A program made the position numbers and the translations under genes. A stretch of DNA of 5,261 bases, from positions 1-5,261 of the forward strand of contig CAINDZ010000748.1 in assembly GCA_903847545.1 (NCBI GenBank), written 5' to 3'. This document shows, piece after piece, positions 1-5,261 of this stretch (position 1 is its first letter; every line of letters begins with the position of its first letter). Below the pieces are notes generated by a model. That model was not told the origin of the DNA. It saw only the letters and a program-made list of their open reading frames with translations, and searched no databases. Source of the stretch: an uncultured bacterium. Its GTDB lineage: Bacteria > Krumholzibacteriota > Krumholzibacteriia > LZORAL124-64-63.

Positions 1-1201
<1,201 letters not shown>

Positions 1202-1208
1202 GATCCTG

Positions 1209-1215
1209 CCTTTCC
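1209..1215 (-). promoter_or_regulatory. Ribosome binding site of the fadN-type gene
   Basis: On the minus strand GGAAAGG sits 7 bases before the ATG at 1201, a normal Shine-Dalgarno distance. It supports this start over the next in-frame ATG, at residue 16, which falls inside the Rossmann GSGVMG motif and so cannot be the true start. Confidence 0.7.
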
Positions 1216-1216
1216 G

Positions 1217-1233
1217 CCGGCAGCCCCTGCCGG
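1217..1233 (-). repeat. Perfect inverted repeat in the 5' leader of the fadN-type gene
   Basis: CCGGCAG, a three-base spacer and CTGCCGG form a perfect 7-bp GC-rich stem. In the predicted fadN transcript it lies in the leader, ending one base upstream of the Shine-Dalgarno sequence. It could form an RNA hairpin beside the ribosome site. The triloop is short, so the terminal pair may open. The symmetry is seen directly; a regulatory role is inference. Confidence 0.45.
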
Positions 1234-1260
1234 TCGGGCGGGGCGCCACGGGGAAATTAA

Positions 1261-1278
1261 TGAATGACCATTCAGTCA
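1261..1278 (-). promoter_or_regulatory. FadR-type operator at the fadN transcription start
   Basis: TGAATGACCATTCAGTCA is an imperfect palindrome with half-sites TGAaTGA and TCAgTCA. It closely resembles the Bacillus FadR box as I recall it (TGAATGANTANTCATTCA), differing at two defined positions. It covers about +1 to +18 relative to the predicted start of the promoter at 1286-1314, so a bound TetR-family dimer would block transcription. The neighbouring gene encodes exactly this type of repressor. The sequence match is observed; binding is inferred. Confidence 0.8.
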
Positions 1279-1289
1279 GAAGCTGACTG
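1273..1289. repeat. Second inverted repeat overlapping the operator and the -10 box
   Basis: CAGTCAG, AAG, CTGACTG: perfect 7-bp arms with a three-base spacer. The left arm shares the distal half-site of the FadR-like operator and the right arm runs into the -10 box of the minus-strand promoter. The right arm contains TGACTG, close to the TGAnTGA half-site, so it may add a third half-site or simply extend the operator. Confidence 0.5.
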
Positions 1290-1314
1290 TAGCAGGGGGA
1301 TTTCCCCCTGTCAA
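1286..1314 (-). promoter_or_regulatory. Sigma-70-type promoter of the fadN-type gene
   Basis: Read on the minus strand, a perfect -35 hexamer TTGACA (1309-1314) is followed by exactly 17 bases and then TACAGT (1286-1291), which matches four of six positions of the -10 consensus. The predicted transcription start is near 1279, giving a leader of about 78 bases. The FadR-like operator begins right at that start. The spacer is almost entirely one palindrome (1293-1310), which is unusual. Confidence is good because the hexamers, the spacing and the operator position agree. Confidence 0.72.
1293..1310. repeat. Palindrome filling the promoter spacer
   Basis: CAGGGGGA, TT, TCCCCCTG: perfect 8-bp arms with a two-base centre. 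It occupies the spacer between the -35 and -10 boxes of the minus-strand promoter, and its right end overlaps two bases of the -35 hexamer. It may be a binding site for another dimeric regulator or a structural element. It lies upstream of the predicted fadN start, so it is not in that RNA. Confidence 0.55.
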
Positions 1315-1358
1315 CCGGCGCGGGCGCCCTGCAAATGATTCCTTCAGGCCAGCCGATG

Positions 1359-1367
1359 TGCTAGATT
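1359..1367 (+). promoter_or_regulatory. Possible extended -10 promoter of the fadR-like gene
   Basis: TG, one base, then TAGATT (four of six matches to TATAAT) resembles an extended -10 element. No good -35 box is found 16-18 bases upstream (TTCCTT at 1339 is poor). Transcription would start near 1374, about 70 bases before the preferred ATG, and would cross the second operator copy. This is a weak candidate, though few others exist in this gap. Confidence 0.28.
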
Positions 1368-1422
1368 GTTGGCTTGGGCGACGATCGCTTCCGTGCGGGT
1401 CGCGCCGAAACGGCAACTTTAA

Positions 1423-1440
1423 TGAACGGCAGTTCAGCCG
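1423..1440 (+). promoter_or_regulatory. Second, weaker copy of the FadR-type operator (autoregulation)
   Basis: TGAACGGCAGTTCAGCCG aligns with the operator at 1261-1278 on the same strand, and the shared TTAA run continues into its left flank (TTAATGAA in both). Its core TGAAC-N4-GTTCA is a perfect 5-bp palindrome. It ends two bases before the preferred ATG of the TetR-family gene at 1443, so the regulator could repress its own gene. Similarity to the first copy is seen directly; binding is inferred and would probably be weaker. Confidence 0.5.
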
Positions 1441-1442
1441 CT

Positions 1443-2036
1443 ATGCCCCGCCAGCCCACCGGTCGCAAGAAGGAAGCCATCCTCGACGCCGCCGTCGTGG
1501 AGATCGCCGCGCACGGCTACCACGGCACCACCGTGGCGATGATCGCCCGGCGCGCGGGCGTGGCCGACGGCACCATCTACCTCTATTTCCAGAACAAGGA
1601 GGAGGTGCTGGTCTCGCTCTTCGATCGCGCCATGGACCGCTTCACGGCGCTGGGCGAGGGAGAGCTGGCGCGGCTGGAGGATCCGGCGGAGCGGCTGGCG
1701 CGCATCATCGAGCTCCATCTCGAGCTGGTGGGCGGCGATCGCGACCTGGCGATCATCACGCAGGTCGAGCTGCGCCACAGCGTCCACTTCCTGGACCAGC
1801 TCTCGCGCGCCAAGGTGGGGCAGTACCTGCAGGTCATCGGCGGGGTCATTGCCGAGGGGCAGCAGGCCGGCCTGTGGCGGCGCGACCTGGAGGCGGGGCT
1901 GCTGGCCAAGGCCGTCTTCGGCATCCTCGACGAGATGGCCACCGACTGGGTGCTGTCGCGCCGCAACACGCGGCTGGCGGCCCGGGCCGACGCCGTGACG
2001 CTGATCGTCATGGGGGCGCTGCGGCCGGTGGCCTGA
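1443..2036 (+). CDS. fadR: TetR-family fatty-acid degradation repressor, FadR (YsiA) type
   Basis: A cytoplasmic transcriptional repressor. In Bacillus the homologous FadR binds operators of beta-oxidation genes and is released by long-chain acyl-CoA. The N-terminal TetR helix-turn-helix spans about residues 11-55, with GYHGTTVAMIARRAGVADG followed by TIYLYF, the typical recognition helix. The remainder (60-197) is a helical ligand domain. Segments such as AGVADGTIYLYF, GDRDLAIITQVELR and VFGILDE closely resemble Bacillus FadR as I recall it, well beyond the HTH. Choosing the ATG at 1443 gives 197 residues against about 194 for Bacillus FadR. An in-frame ATG at 1422 would add seven residues but would place the start inside the operator copy, and a TTG at 1374 would add 23 unconserved residues. 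None has a clear Shine-Dalgarno sequence. It is divergent from the FadN-type dehydrogenase, its likely target. Confidence 0.9.
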   Translation: MPRQPTGRKKEAILDAAVVEIAAHGYHGTTVAMIARRAGVADGTIYLYFQNKEEVLVSLFDRAMDRFTALGEGELARLEDPAERLARIIELHLELVGGDRDLAIITQVELRHSVHFLDQLSRAKVGQYLQVIGGVIAEGQQAGLWRRDLEAGLLAKAVFGILDEMATDWVLSRRNTRLAARADAVTLIVMGALRPVA

Positions 2037-2088
2037 CCACTCCGCCCCTGGTGCCTGGACCCCGCCCTCCCGTCCATCCTTCCGACCA

Positions 2089-2104
2089 TGGCACGCGACT
2101 TGGT
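2089..2104 (+). promoter_or_regulatory. Candidate sigma-54 (-24/-12) promoter of the surface-protein gene
   Basis: TGGCACG, four bases, TTGGT matches the sigma-54 consensus TGGCACG-N4-TTGCW at all positions except the C of the -12 GC, which is G here. The spacing between the two dinucleotides is the canonical ten bases. Transcription would start near 2115, leaving a leader of about 93 bases that begins with the 2117-2140 hairpin. No convincing sigma-70 promoter is visible in the gap. The deviation is at a normally strongly conserved base, so activity is uncertain. Confidence 0.42.
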
Positions 2105-2116
2105 AATCCGGAGTGT

Positions 2117-2140
2117 TCCGGGGGCCTGAACTCCCCCGGA
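2117..2140 (+). terminator. Perfect 8-bp GC hairpin between the two units
   Basis: TCCGGGGG, an eight-base loop and CCCCCGGA form a strong stem 80 bases after the stop of the fadR-like gene. No T-run follows, so a classical intrinsic terminator is not supported. It may still end or trim the upstream transcript. If the sigma-54-like promoter is real, it would instead form the 5' end of the surface-protein mRNA and stabilise it. The stem is certain and the role is open. Confidence 0.4.
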
Positions 2141-2194
2141 CCCGCATCGTCCGCCTTGGGGTGCCAATGCCCTAAGTGCGGGCCGGATCAAGCC

Positions 2195-2200
2195 AAGGAG
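2195..2200 (+). promoter_or_regulatory. Strong Shine-Dalgarno sequence that fixes a GTG start
   Basis: AAGGAG lies seven bases before the GTG at 2208. It decides in favour of this non-ATG start, which also opens directly into a good signal peptide. Confidence 0.85.
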
Positions 2201-2207
2201 CGCTGCC

Positions 2208-2297
2208 GTGCGGTTTCCGCGAATTCCAGCCAGCCCGTCGGCCCTGGGCCGACTCGGGGCGGTATTGACAGTTTTCTGGGCAGGGGTGGCCCTGGCG
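2208..2297 (+). other. Signal peptide (residues 1-30)
   Basis: An n-region with arginines at 2, 5 and 15 is followed by a hydrophobic stretch from about 16 to 29 and an ALA-G cleavage site after residue 30. There is no lipobox cysteine, so this is a type I rather than a lipoprotein signal. Confidence 0.8.
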
Positions 2298-5243
2298 GGA
2301 CCCTTCGTCCAGCTTCAGGTATTGCTGCCGGGCGAGGTGGCGGCCCCGGGCACCGTGTCGGGCAAGACCGGCACGCCGGACGCCCAGGTGACGGGCGTGC
2401 CGTTCGACGTGGTCGTGCGCGCCTGCGACGCGGCGTGGTACACCGTGGGTGCGGCCTCTGACGTCATCCGCCTGACCTCCACCGCGGGCACGGCCGTGCT
2501 GCCGGCCCCGTCGGTGCTGATCGGCGGCACCGCGACGTTCCAGGTCATCCTGCCGGCCGCCGGCACCGCGCGCTTCACGGCGCAGGACCAGACCAACCTG
2601 ACCATCCCGCTGGGCAGCTCGACGAACATGACGGCCGTCGCGTTGTCGGGCTTCCGCTTCCAGGACGCGGCGCCGCACGTGCGCGCGGCGGGCGTCGCGT
2701 TCGCGACCTCGCTGACGGCCATCGACGCGAGCGGCAACGTGGTGCTCGGCTACCACGGGCCCGTGTCGCTGGAGCAGCTGACCAGCCAGGGCCTCGGGCG
2801 CGTCGAGCCGGCGACGGTCAACCTGGCGAGCGGCGTGTGGAGCGGCACCCTGACCGTGTACCGTGCCGACACCGCGAACCAGCCCGCGGGCGCCGTGCGC
2901 GTGCATGCGCACCTGCCGGGAGATCCCGGCCGCAGCGGCACCTGCGACCCGTTCGTCGTCAACGCCGGCGCGTTCACGCGCCTGCAGCTGCTGGTGCCCG
3001 GCATGACCGCGGTGCCGGGCAGCGTGACCGGGTACGAGGGCGTGCCCGGCAGCCAGTCGGCCATGGCCACCTTCCAGGTCTCGGCCCGCGCCACCGACAC
3101 GTGGTGGAACCCCGTCTCGTCGACGCACCAGGTGCGGCTGGTCTCGAGCGACTCGTGGGCGACCACGCCGCTGACGATGACGCTGGCCTCGGGCTACGCG
3201 CAGGGCAGCGTGGCCCTGGCGACGACCGGCGGCCAGACGCTGACGGTGTACGACCTGGACGACCCGACCGTCACGACGATGGTCAGCCCGGTCATCCCGG
3301 TGACGGCCGCGGCCGCCAGCCACTTCCAGTTCTCGGCGCTGCCGTCCGGCGCCACCGCCGGCCAGCCGATCACGATGACGATCCGCGCCGTCGATGCGGG
3401 CGGCACGACGATCACGACCTTCGACGGCAACGCGCGCCTGAGCGCGACGACGGGGCCCACGACGATGAGCCCCGAGGCGGTCACCTTCACCGACGGTGTC
3501 TGGACCGGCCCGGTCACGCTGTACGGCGCGGCCGTCGGCACGACCGTCACCTGCCAGGACTACGCGACGCCGCCGCACCTGGGCACCAGCGCCGCGGTCA
3601 ACGTGGGCCCGGGCGCCTGGACGGGGCTGCAGGTGCTGCTGCCCGGCCAGGTCGCGGTGCCGGGCACGACGCTGGGCGTCACGGGCGAGCCCGAGCCGCA
3701 GTCGGCCGGCCAGCCGGTGGCGATCAGCGTGCGCGCGGTCGACGCGTGGTTCAACGTGGTGCCGGGCGCGACGGGCGCCCTGCAGCTGTCGGGCAGCGAC
3801 CCGAGCCTGGCCGTGGCCGGGACGCCGGCGCTGGCCGGCGGCACCGCCGCGGTCACCATCACCCCGTACCTGGCCGGCGCGCAGGGCGTGACCTGCGCCG
3901 TGCCGACCGCGCCCGCCGTGGACGCGGGCCACAGCGCGGAGTTCCTGGTCTCGGCGGGACCGTTCACGAAGCTGCTGCTGACGCTGCCGGGGCAGGCGCC
4001 GCTGCCGGGCGCCGGCGACGGGCGCACGGGCACGGCCGACGACCAGTCGATCACCTACGGGTTCGCCGCCGTCGTGCGCGCGACCGACGACTGGTTCAAC
4101 CCGCTGGGCGGCGTCAACGACCTCATCAGCCTGGCGTGCTCCGAGCCGCAGGCGCAGGTGGATGGCCCGCTGTCGATGGTCGACGGCACGGCCACCTTCA
4201 CCGTCCGCCTGGCGGCCGGCGGCTACCAGATGCTGACGGCGACAAACCTCACGCGCCCGGCGATGGCCACCAGTGCCACGCAGGTGCGCGCCATCTCCAG
4301 CGGCCTGCACCTGGTGGCCGCGATCGCGCAGGAATCGATCCAGGCCGGCGCGCCGTTCACCCTCGAGGTGACCGCGCGCAACGATGCCGGCAGCGTCATC
4401 CAGGAATGCAACGCGCAGGTCACGGTCATCGCCGTGGGCGCGCACGACCAGGCGCCGGCGCGCGGCACGCTCAGCTCGACCACGTTCCAGCTGCTGCAGG
4501 GGCGGCGCACGGTGAGCCTGTCGTACACGTTTGCCGAGGACGTGGTGCTGCGCATCAGCGACGACGCCGGCTCGACGCCCGCGGTGACGGGCGCACTGCA
4601 GGTGGTGCCCGGCGATCCCGCGGCGCTCGAGCTGACCGGCGACCCCGCGTGGGCGCGACCGGGCCGCAGCATCGAGTTGACGGCGCGACTGACCGACGCG
4701 TTCGGCAACGGCGTGCCGCACCAGAGCGTCACGTTCGCCGTGGCTGCGGGCGACAGCGGCCTGCTGGCGCCGGGGCCGGGCAAGGCCGTCTCGGTGGCCA
4801 CCGGGACCGGTGGGCTGGCGTCGGCGCAGTACCGCGCGCCCGACTTCGCCCAGCAGTTCACGGTCACGGCCGCGTGCGGCGGGCTGACCGCCGGTTGCGA
4901 CGTGGTCACGGCCGAGGTCAACCCCGAGGCCGCCGCCGGCTACCTGACCAACTACCCGAACCCGTTCCACCCCGGCGAGGGCCCGACGACCATCGCCTGG
5001 AAGCTGGACGCGGCATCGGAAGTGCGGCTGCGCATCTACACCGTCAGCGGCGGGCTGGTCCTGGACCGGCGCTTCGACGCGGGCGGGCCCGGCGGCAGCG
5101 TCGGCAACAACGAGTTCATCTGGGACGGCAGGAACGGCGACGGCGTGGACGTCGCCAGCGGCGGCTATGTGCTGCGCGTCGAGGCGCAGGGCTCAGGAAC
5201 CACCCAACACGTCATGCGCCGCAAGGTCGGCGTGGTGTGGTAG
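2208..5243 (+). CDS. Exported multi-domain surface protein with NYPNPF/FlgD-like C-terminal domain
   Basis: A 1011-residue protein of unknown specific function. Residues 1-30 form a signal peptide: Arg2, Arg5 and Arg15, a hydrophobic core LGAVLTVFWAGVALA, and probable cleavage after ALA. The mature part is beta-rich, Gly/Ala/Thr/Val-rich and modular: A1 33-146, B1 147-252, A2 256-368, B2 370-468, A3 471-585, A4 586-697, an Ig-like region 699-801, an invasin (Big-1)-like domain 804-906 (LTARLTDAFGNGVPHQSVTF), and an NYPNPF/FlgD-Ig-like domain 911-1011. The last type serves as a type IX sorting signal in Bacteroidota; whether it does so here is unknown. No enzyme motif is seen. Eight cysteines are scattered through the chain. 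The likely role is a cell-surface or secreted structural, adhesive or carbohydrate-contacting protein. The GTG start is supported by AAGGAG. A second gene seems to follow after 13 bases. There are no further transmembrane segments. Confidence 0.9.
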   Translation: MRFPRIPASPSALGRLGAVLTVFWAGVALAGPFVQLQVLLPGEVAAPGTVSGKTGTPDAQVTGVPFDVVVRACDAAWYTVGAASDVIRLTSTAGTAVLPAPSVLIGGTATFQVILPAAGTARFTAQDQTNLTIPLGSSTNMTAVALSGFRFQDAAPHVRAAGVAFATSLTAIDASGNVVLGYHGPVSLEQLTSQGLGRVEPATVNLASGVWSGTLTVYRADTANQPAGAVRVHAHLPGDPGRSGTCDPFVVNAGAFTRLQLLVPGMTAVPGSVTGYEGVPGSQSAMATFQVSARATDTWWNPVSSTHQVRLVSSDSWATTPLTMTLASGYAQGSVALATTGGQTLTVYDLDDPTVTTMVSPVIPVTAAAASHFQFSALPSGATAGQPITMTIRAVDAGGTTITTFDGNARLSATTGPTTMSPEAVTFTDGVWTGPVTLYGAAVGTTVTCQDYATPPHLGTSAAVNVGPGAWTGLQVLLPGQVAVPGTTLGVTGEPEPQSAGQPVAISVRAVDAWFNVVPGATGALQLSGSDPSLAVAGTPALAGGTAAVTITPYLAGAQGVTCAVPTAPAVDAGHSAEFLVSAGPFTKLLLTLPGQAPLPGAGDGRTGTADDQSITYGFAAVVRATDDWFNPLGGVNDLISLACSEPQAQVDGPLSMVDGTATFTVRLAAGGYQMLTATNLTRPAMATSATQVRAISSGLHLVAAIAQESIQAGAPFTLEVTARNDAGSVIQECNAQVTVIAVGAHDQAPARGTLSSTTFQLLQGRRTVSLSYTFAEDVVLRISDDAGSTPAVTGALQVVPGDPAALELTGDPAWARPGRSIELTARLTDAFGNGVPHQSVTFAVAAGDSGLLAPGPGKAVSVATGTGGLASAQYRAPDFAQQFTVTAACGGLTAGCDVVTAEVNPEAAAGYLTNYPNPFHPGEGPTTIAWKLDAASEVRLRIYTVSGGLVLDRRFDAGGPGGSVGNNEFIWDGRNGDGVDVASGGYVLRVEAQGSGTTQHVMRRKVGVVW
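2304..2645 (+). repeat. Module A, copy 1 (residues 33-146)
   Basis: Opens with LQVLLPG and a second PG six residues on (Gly42, Gly48), then GlyThrProAspAlaGln ending at Gln60 and VVVRACD around Arg71. It is the most diverged copy at the D-x-W-x-N motif: the tryptophan (Trp77) is shifted by one and the asparagine is lost. Confidence 0.75.
2646..2963 (+). repeat. Module B, copy 1 (residues 147-252)
   Basis: Ig-like module with the strand-loop motif LTAIDASGNVVLGYHGPVSL (169-188) and a VWSGTLTVY motif (210-218). It ends with a CDPFVVNAG linker into the next A module. The same layout recurs in copy 2. Confidence 0.65.
2973..3311 (+). repeat. Module A, copy 2 (residues 256-368)
   Basis: Starts FTRLQLLVPG. 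The two PG pairs (Gly265, Gly271), Gln283 and Arg294 keep the spacing of copy 1 exactly, followed by ATDTWWNPVSS. It shows the fullest D-x-W-x-N-type motif of the set. Confidence 0.75.
3315..3611 (+). repeat. Module B, copy 2 (residues 370-468)
   Basis: Carries AGQPITMTIRAVDAGGT (384-400), then TTFDGNARLSA and VWTGPVTLYG (431-440), matching the order of motifs in copy 1. It ends in VNVGPGA, a linker like the VNAGA of copy 1. Confidence 0.65.
3618..3962 (+). repeat. Module A, copy 3 (residues 471-585)
   Basis: Starts WTGLQVLLPG. Gly480, Gly486, Gln498 and Arg509 hold the common spacing, then VDAWFNVV. Unlike copies 1 and 2 it is followed directly by another A module. Confidence 0.75.
3963..4298 (+). 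repeat. Module A, copy 4 (residues 586-697)
   Basis: Starts FTKLLLTLPG. Gly595, Gly601, Gln613 and Arg624 hold the common spacing, then ATDDWFNPL. No B module lies between it and copy 3. Confidence 0.75.
4302..4610 (+). other. Ig-like region (residues 699-801)
   Basis: LHLVAAIAQESIQAGAPFTL followed by EVTARNDAGSVIQECNAQV has the opening-strand pattern of bacterial Ig-like domains. It lacks both the LLPG motif of the A modules and the VWSG motif of the B modules. It ends in LQVVPGDPAAL, which leads into the next domain. Confidence 0.55.
4617..4925 (+). other. Invasin (Big-1)-like domain (residues 804-906)
   Basis: PAALELTGD, then IELTARLTDAFGNGVPHQSV and TFAVAAGDSGLL, then TGTGGLASAQYRAP match the usual order of Big-1 motifs: a D-x-x-G-N-x-V loop, V-x-F, then a G-x-A strand. 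This family forms stalk-like rods in adhesins and intimins. Confidence 0.7.
4938..5240 (+). other. NYPNPF/FlgD-Ig-like C-terminal domain (residues 911-1011)
   Basis: NYPNPF at 915-920, then TTIAWKLDAASEVRLRIYTV, WDGRNGDGVDVASGGYVLRV and a basic end MRRKVGVVW. This is the classic layout of the FlgD-Ig / type IX 'type A' sorting domain seen at the C-terminus of many secreted proteins of FCB-group bacteria. In Bacteroidota it directs export and surface attachment. No secretion genes are in view here, so the export route is an inference. Confidence 0.85.
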
Positions 5244-5246
5244 GCC

Positions 5247-5261
5247 GGGAGGCACCATGGA
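5247..5261 (+). CDS. Probable start of a following gene (only the first codons)
   Basis: GGGAGG (5247-5252) lies four bases before an ATG at 5257, 13 bases after the stop of the surface-protein gene. The close spacing suggests co-transcription. Only one full codon and part of the next are visible, so nothing can be said of the product. Confidence 0.45.

Noticed and set aside
1374..1442. N-terminal extension of the regulator from a TTG at 1374
   Set aside because: The added 23 residues are not part of the TetR family, there is no ribosome site, and it would place the operator copy inside the gene.
2117..2140. Intrinsic terminator with certainty
   Set aside because: The stem is perfect but no T-run follows, and the possible promoter just upstream gives another reading. 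It is kept as a low-confidence element only.
1358..2461. A plus-strand frame running through the regulator and into the surface-protein gene
   Set aside because: It is Arg/Gly/Ala-rich, out of frame with both real genes, and spans the intergenic signals.
2304..4298. DNA-level tandem repeats or a recent recombination array
   Set aside because: The repeated motifs are clear in the protein, but the nucleotide copies differ too much to be recent duplications, and no exact long repeats were seen.
2172..4970. A 932-codon open frame on the minus strand, antisense to the surface-protein gene
   Set aside because: Its product is dominated by Arg, Ala, Gly and His with no domain pattern, which is what the complement of a GC-rich gene gives. 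The plus strand has a signal peptide, repeats and a recognised C-terminus.

Overview
The window is GC-rich DNA (roughly 70% G+C by eye) holding two unrelated units. The long signal-peptide protein ends in an NYPNPF/FlgD-type C-terminal domain. That ending is common in the FCB superphylum and its candidate phyla (for example Eisenbacteria- or Krumholzibacteriota-like lineages, Fibrobacterota, Bacteroidota). Together with the high GC, this suggests an uncultivated FCB-type bacterium. The phylum cannot be fixed from this window alone.

Left unit (1-2036): a divergent fatty-acid-degradation locus. On the minus strand is the first 400 residues of a FadN-type 3-hydroxyacyl-CoA dehydrogenase, which runs off the left edge. 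On the plus strand is a TetR-family regulator that closely resembles the acyl-CoA-sensing FadR (YsiA) known from Bacillus. The region between them (1202-1442) is dense with signals. There is a TTGACA-N17-TACAGT promoter for the dehydrogenase and a FadR-box-like 18-bp operator covering its predicted transcription start. A weaker copy of the operator lies just in front of the regulator gene, and there are three further perfect inverted repeats. The simplest reading is a self-contained circuit: without long-chain acyl-CoA the regulator represses beta-oxidation and probably itself, and acyl-CoA releases it.

Centre (2037-2207): a 171-bp gap with a near-consensus sigma-54 (-24/-12) promoter candidate, followed by a perfect 8-bp GC hairpin and a strong Shine-Dalgarno sequence.

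Right unit (2208-5243): a 1011-residue exported protein made of tandem beta-sandwich-like modules. Four copies of an 'LQxLLPG' module (A) are partly interleaved with two copies of a second module (B). Two more Ig/invasin-like domains follow, and then the NYPNPF/FlgD-like C-terminal domain. No enzyme domain is visible, so it looks like a surface or secreted structural or adhesive protein. A further gene probably starts at 5257, 13 bases after its stop, and continues outside the window.

I found no RNA gene, CRISPR array, insertion sequence or other mobile element. The most noteworthy points are the compact FadR control region, the possible sigma-54 control of the surface protein, and the exactly phased A-B-A-B-A-A module architecture.
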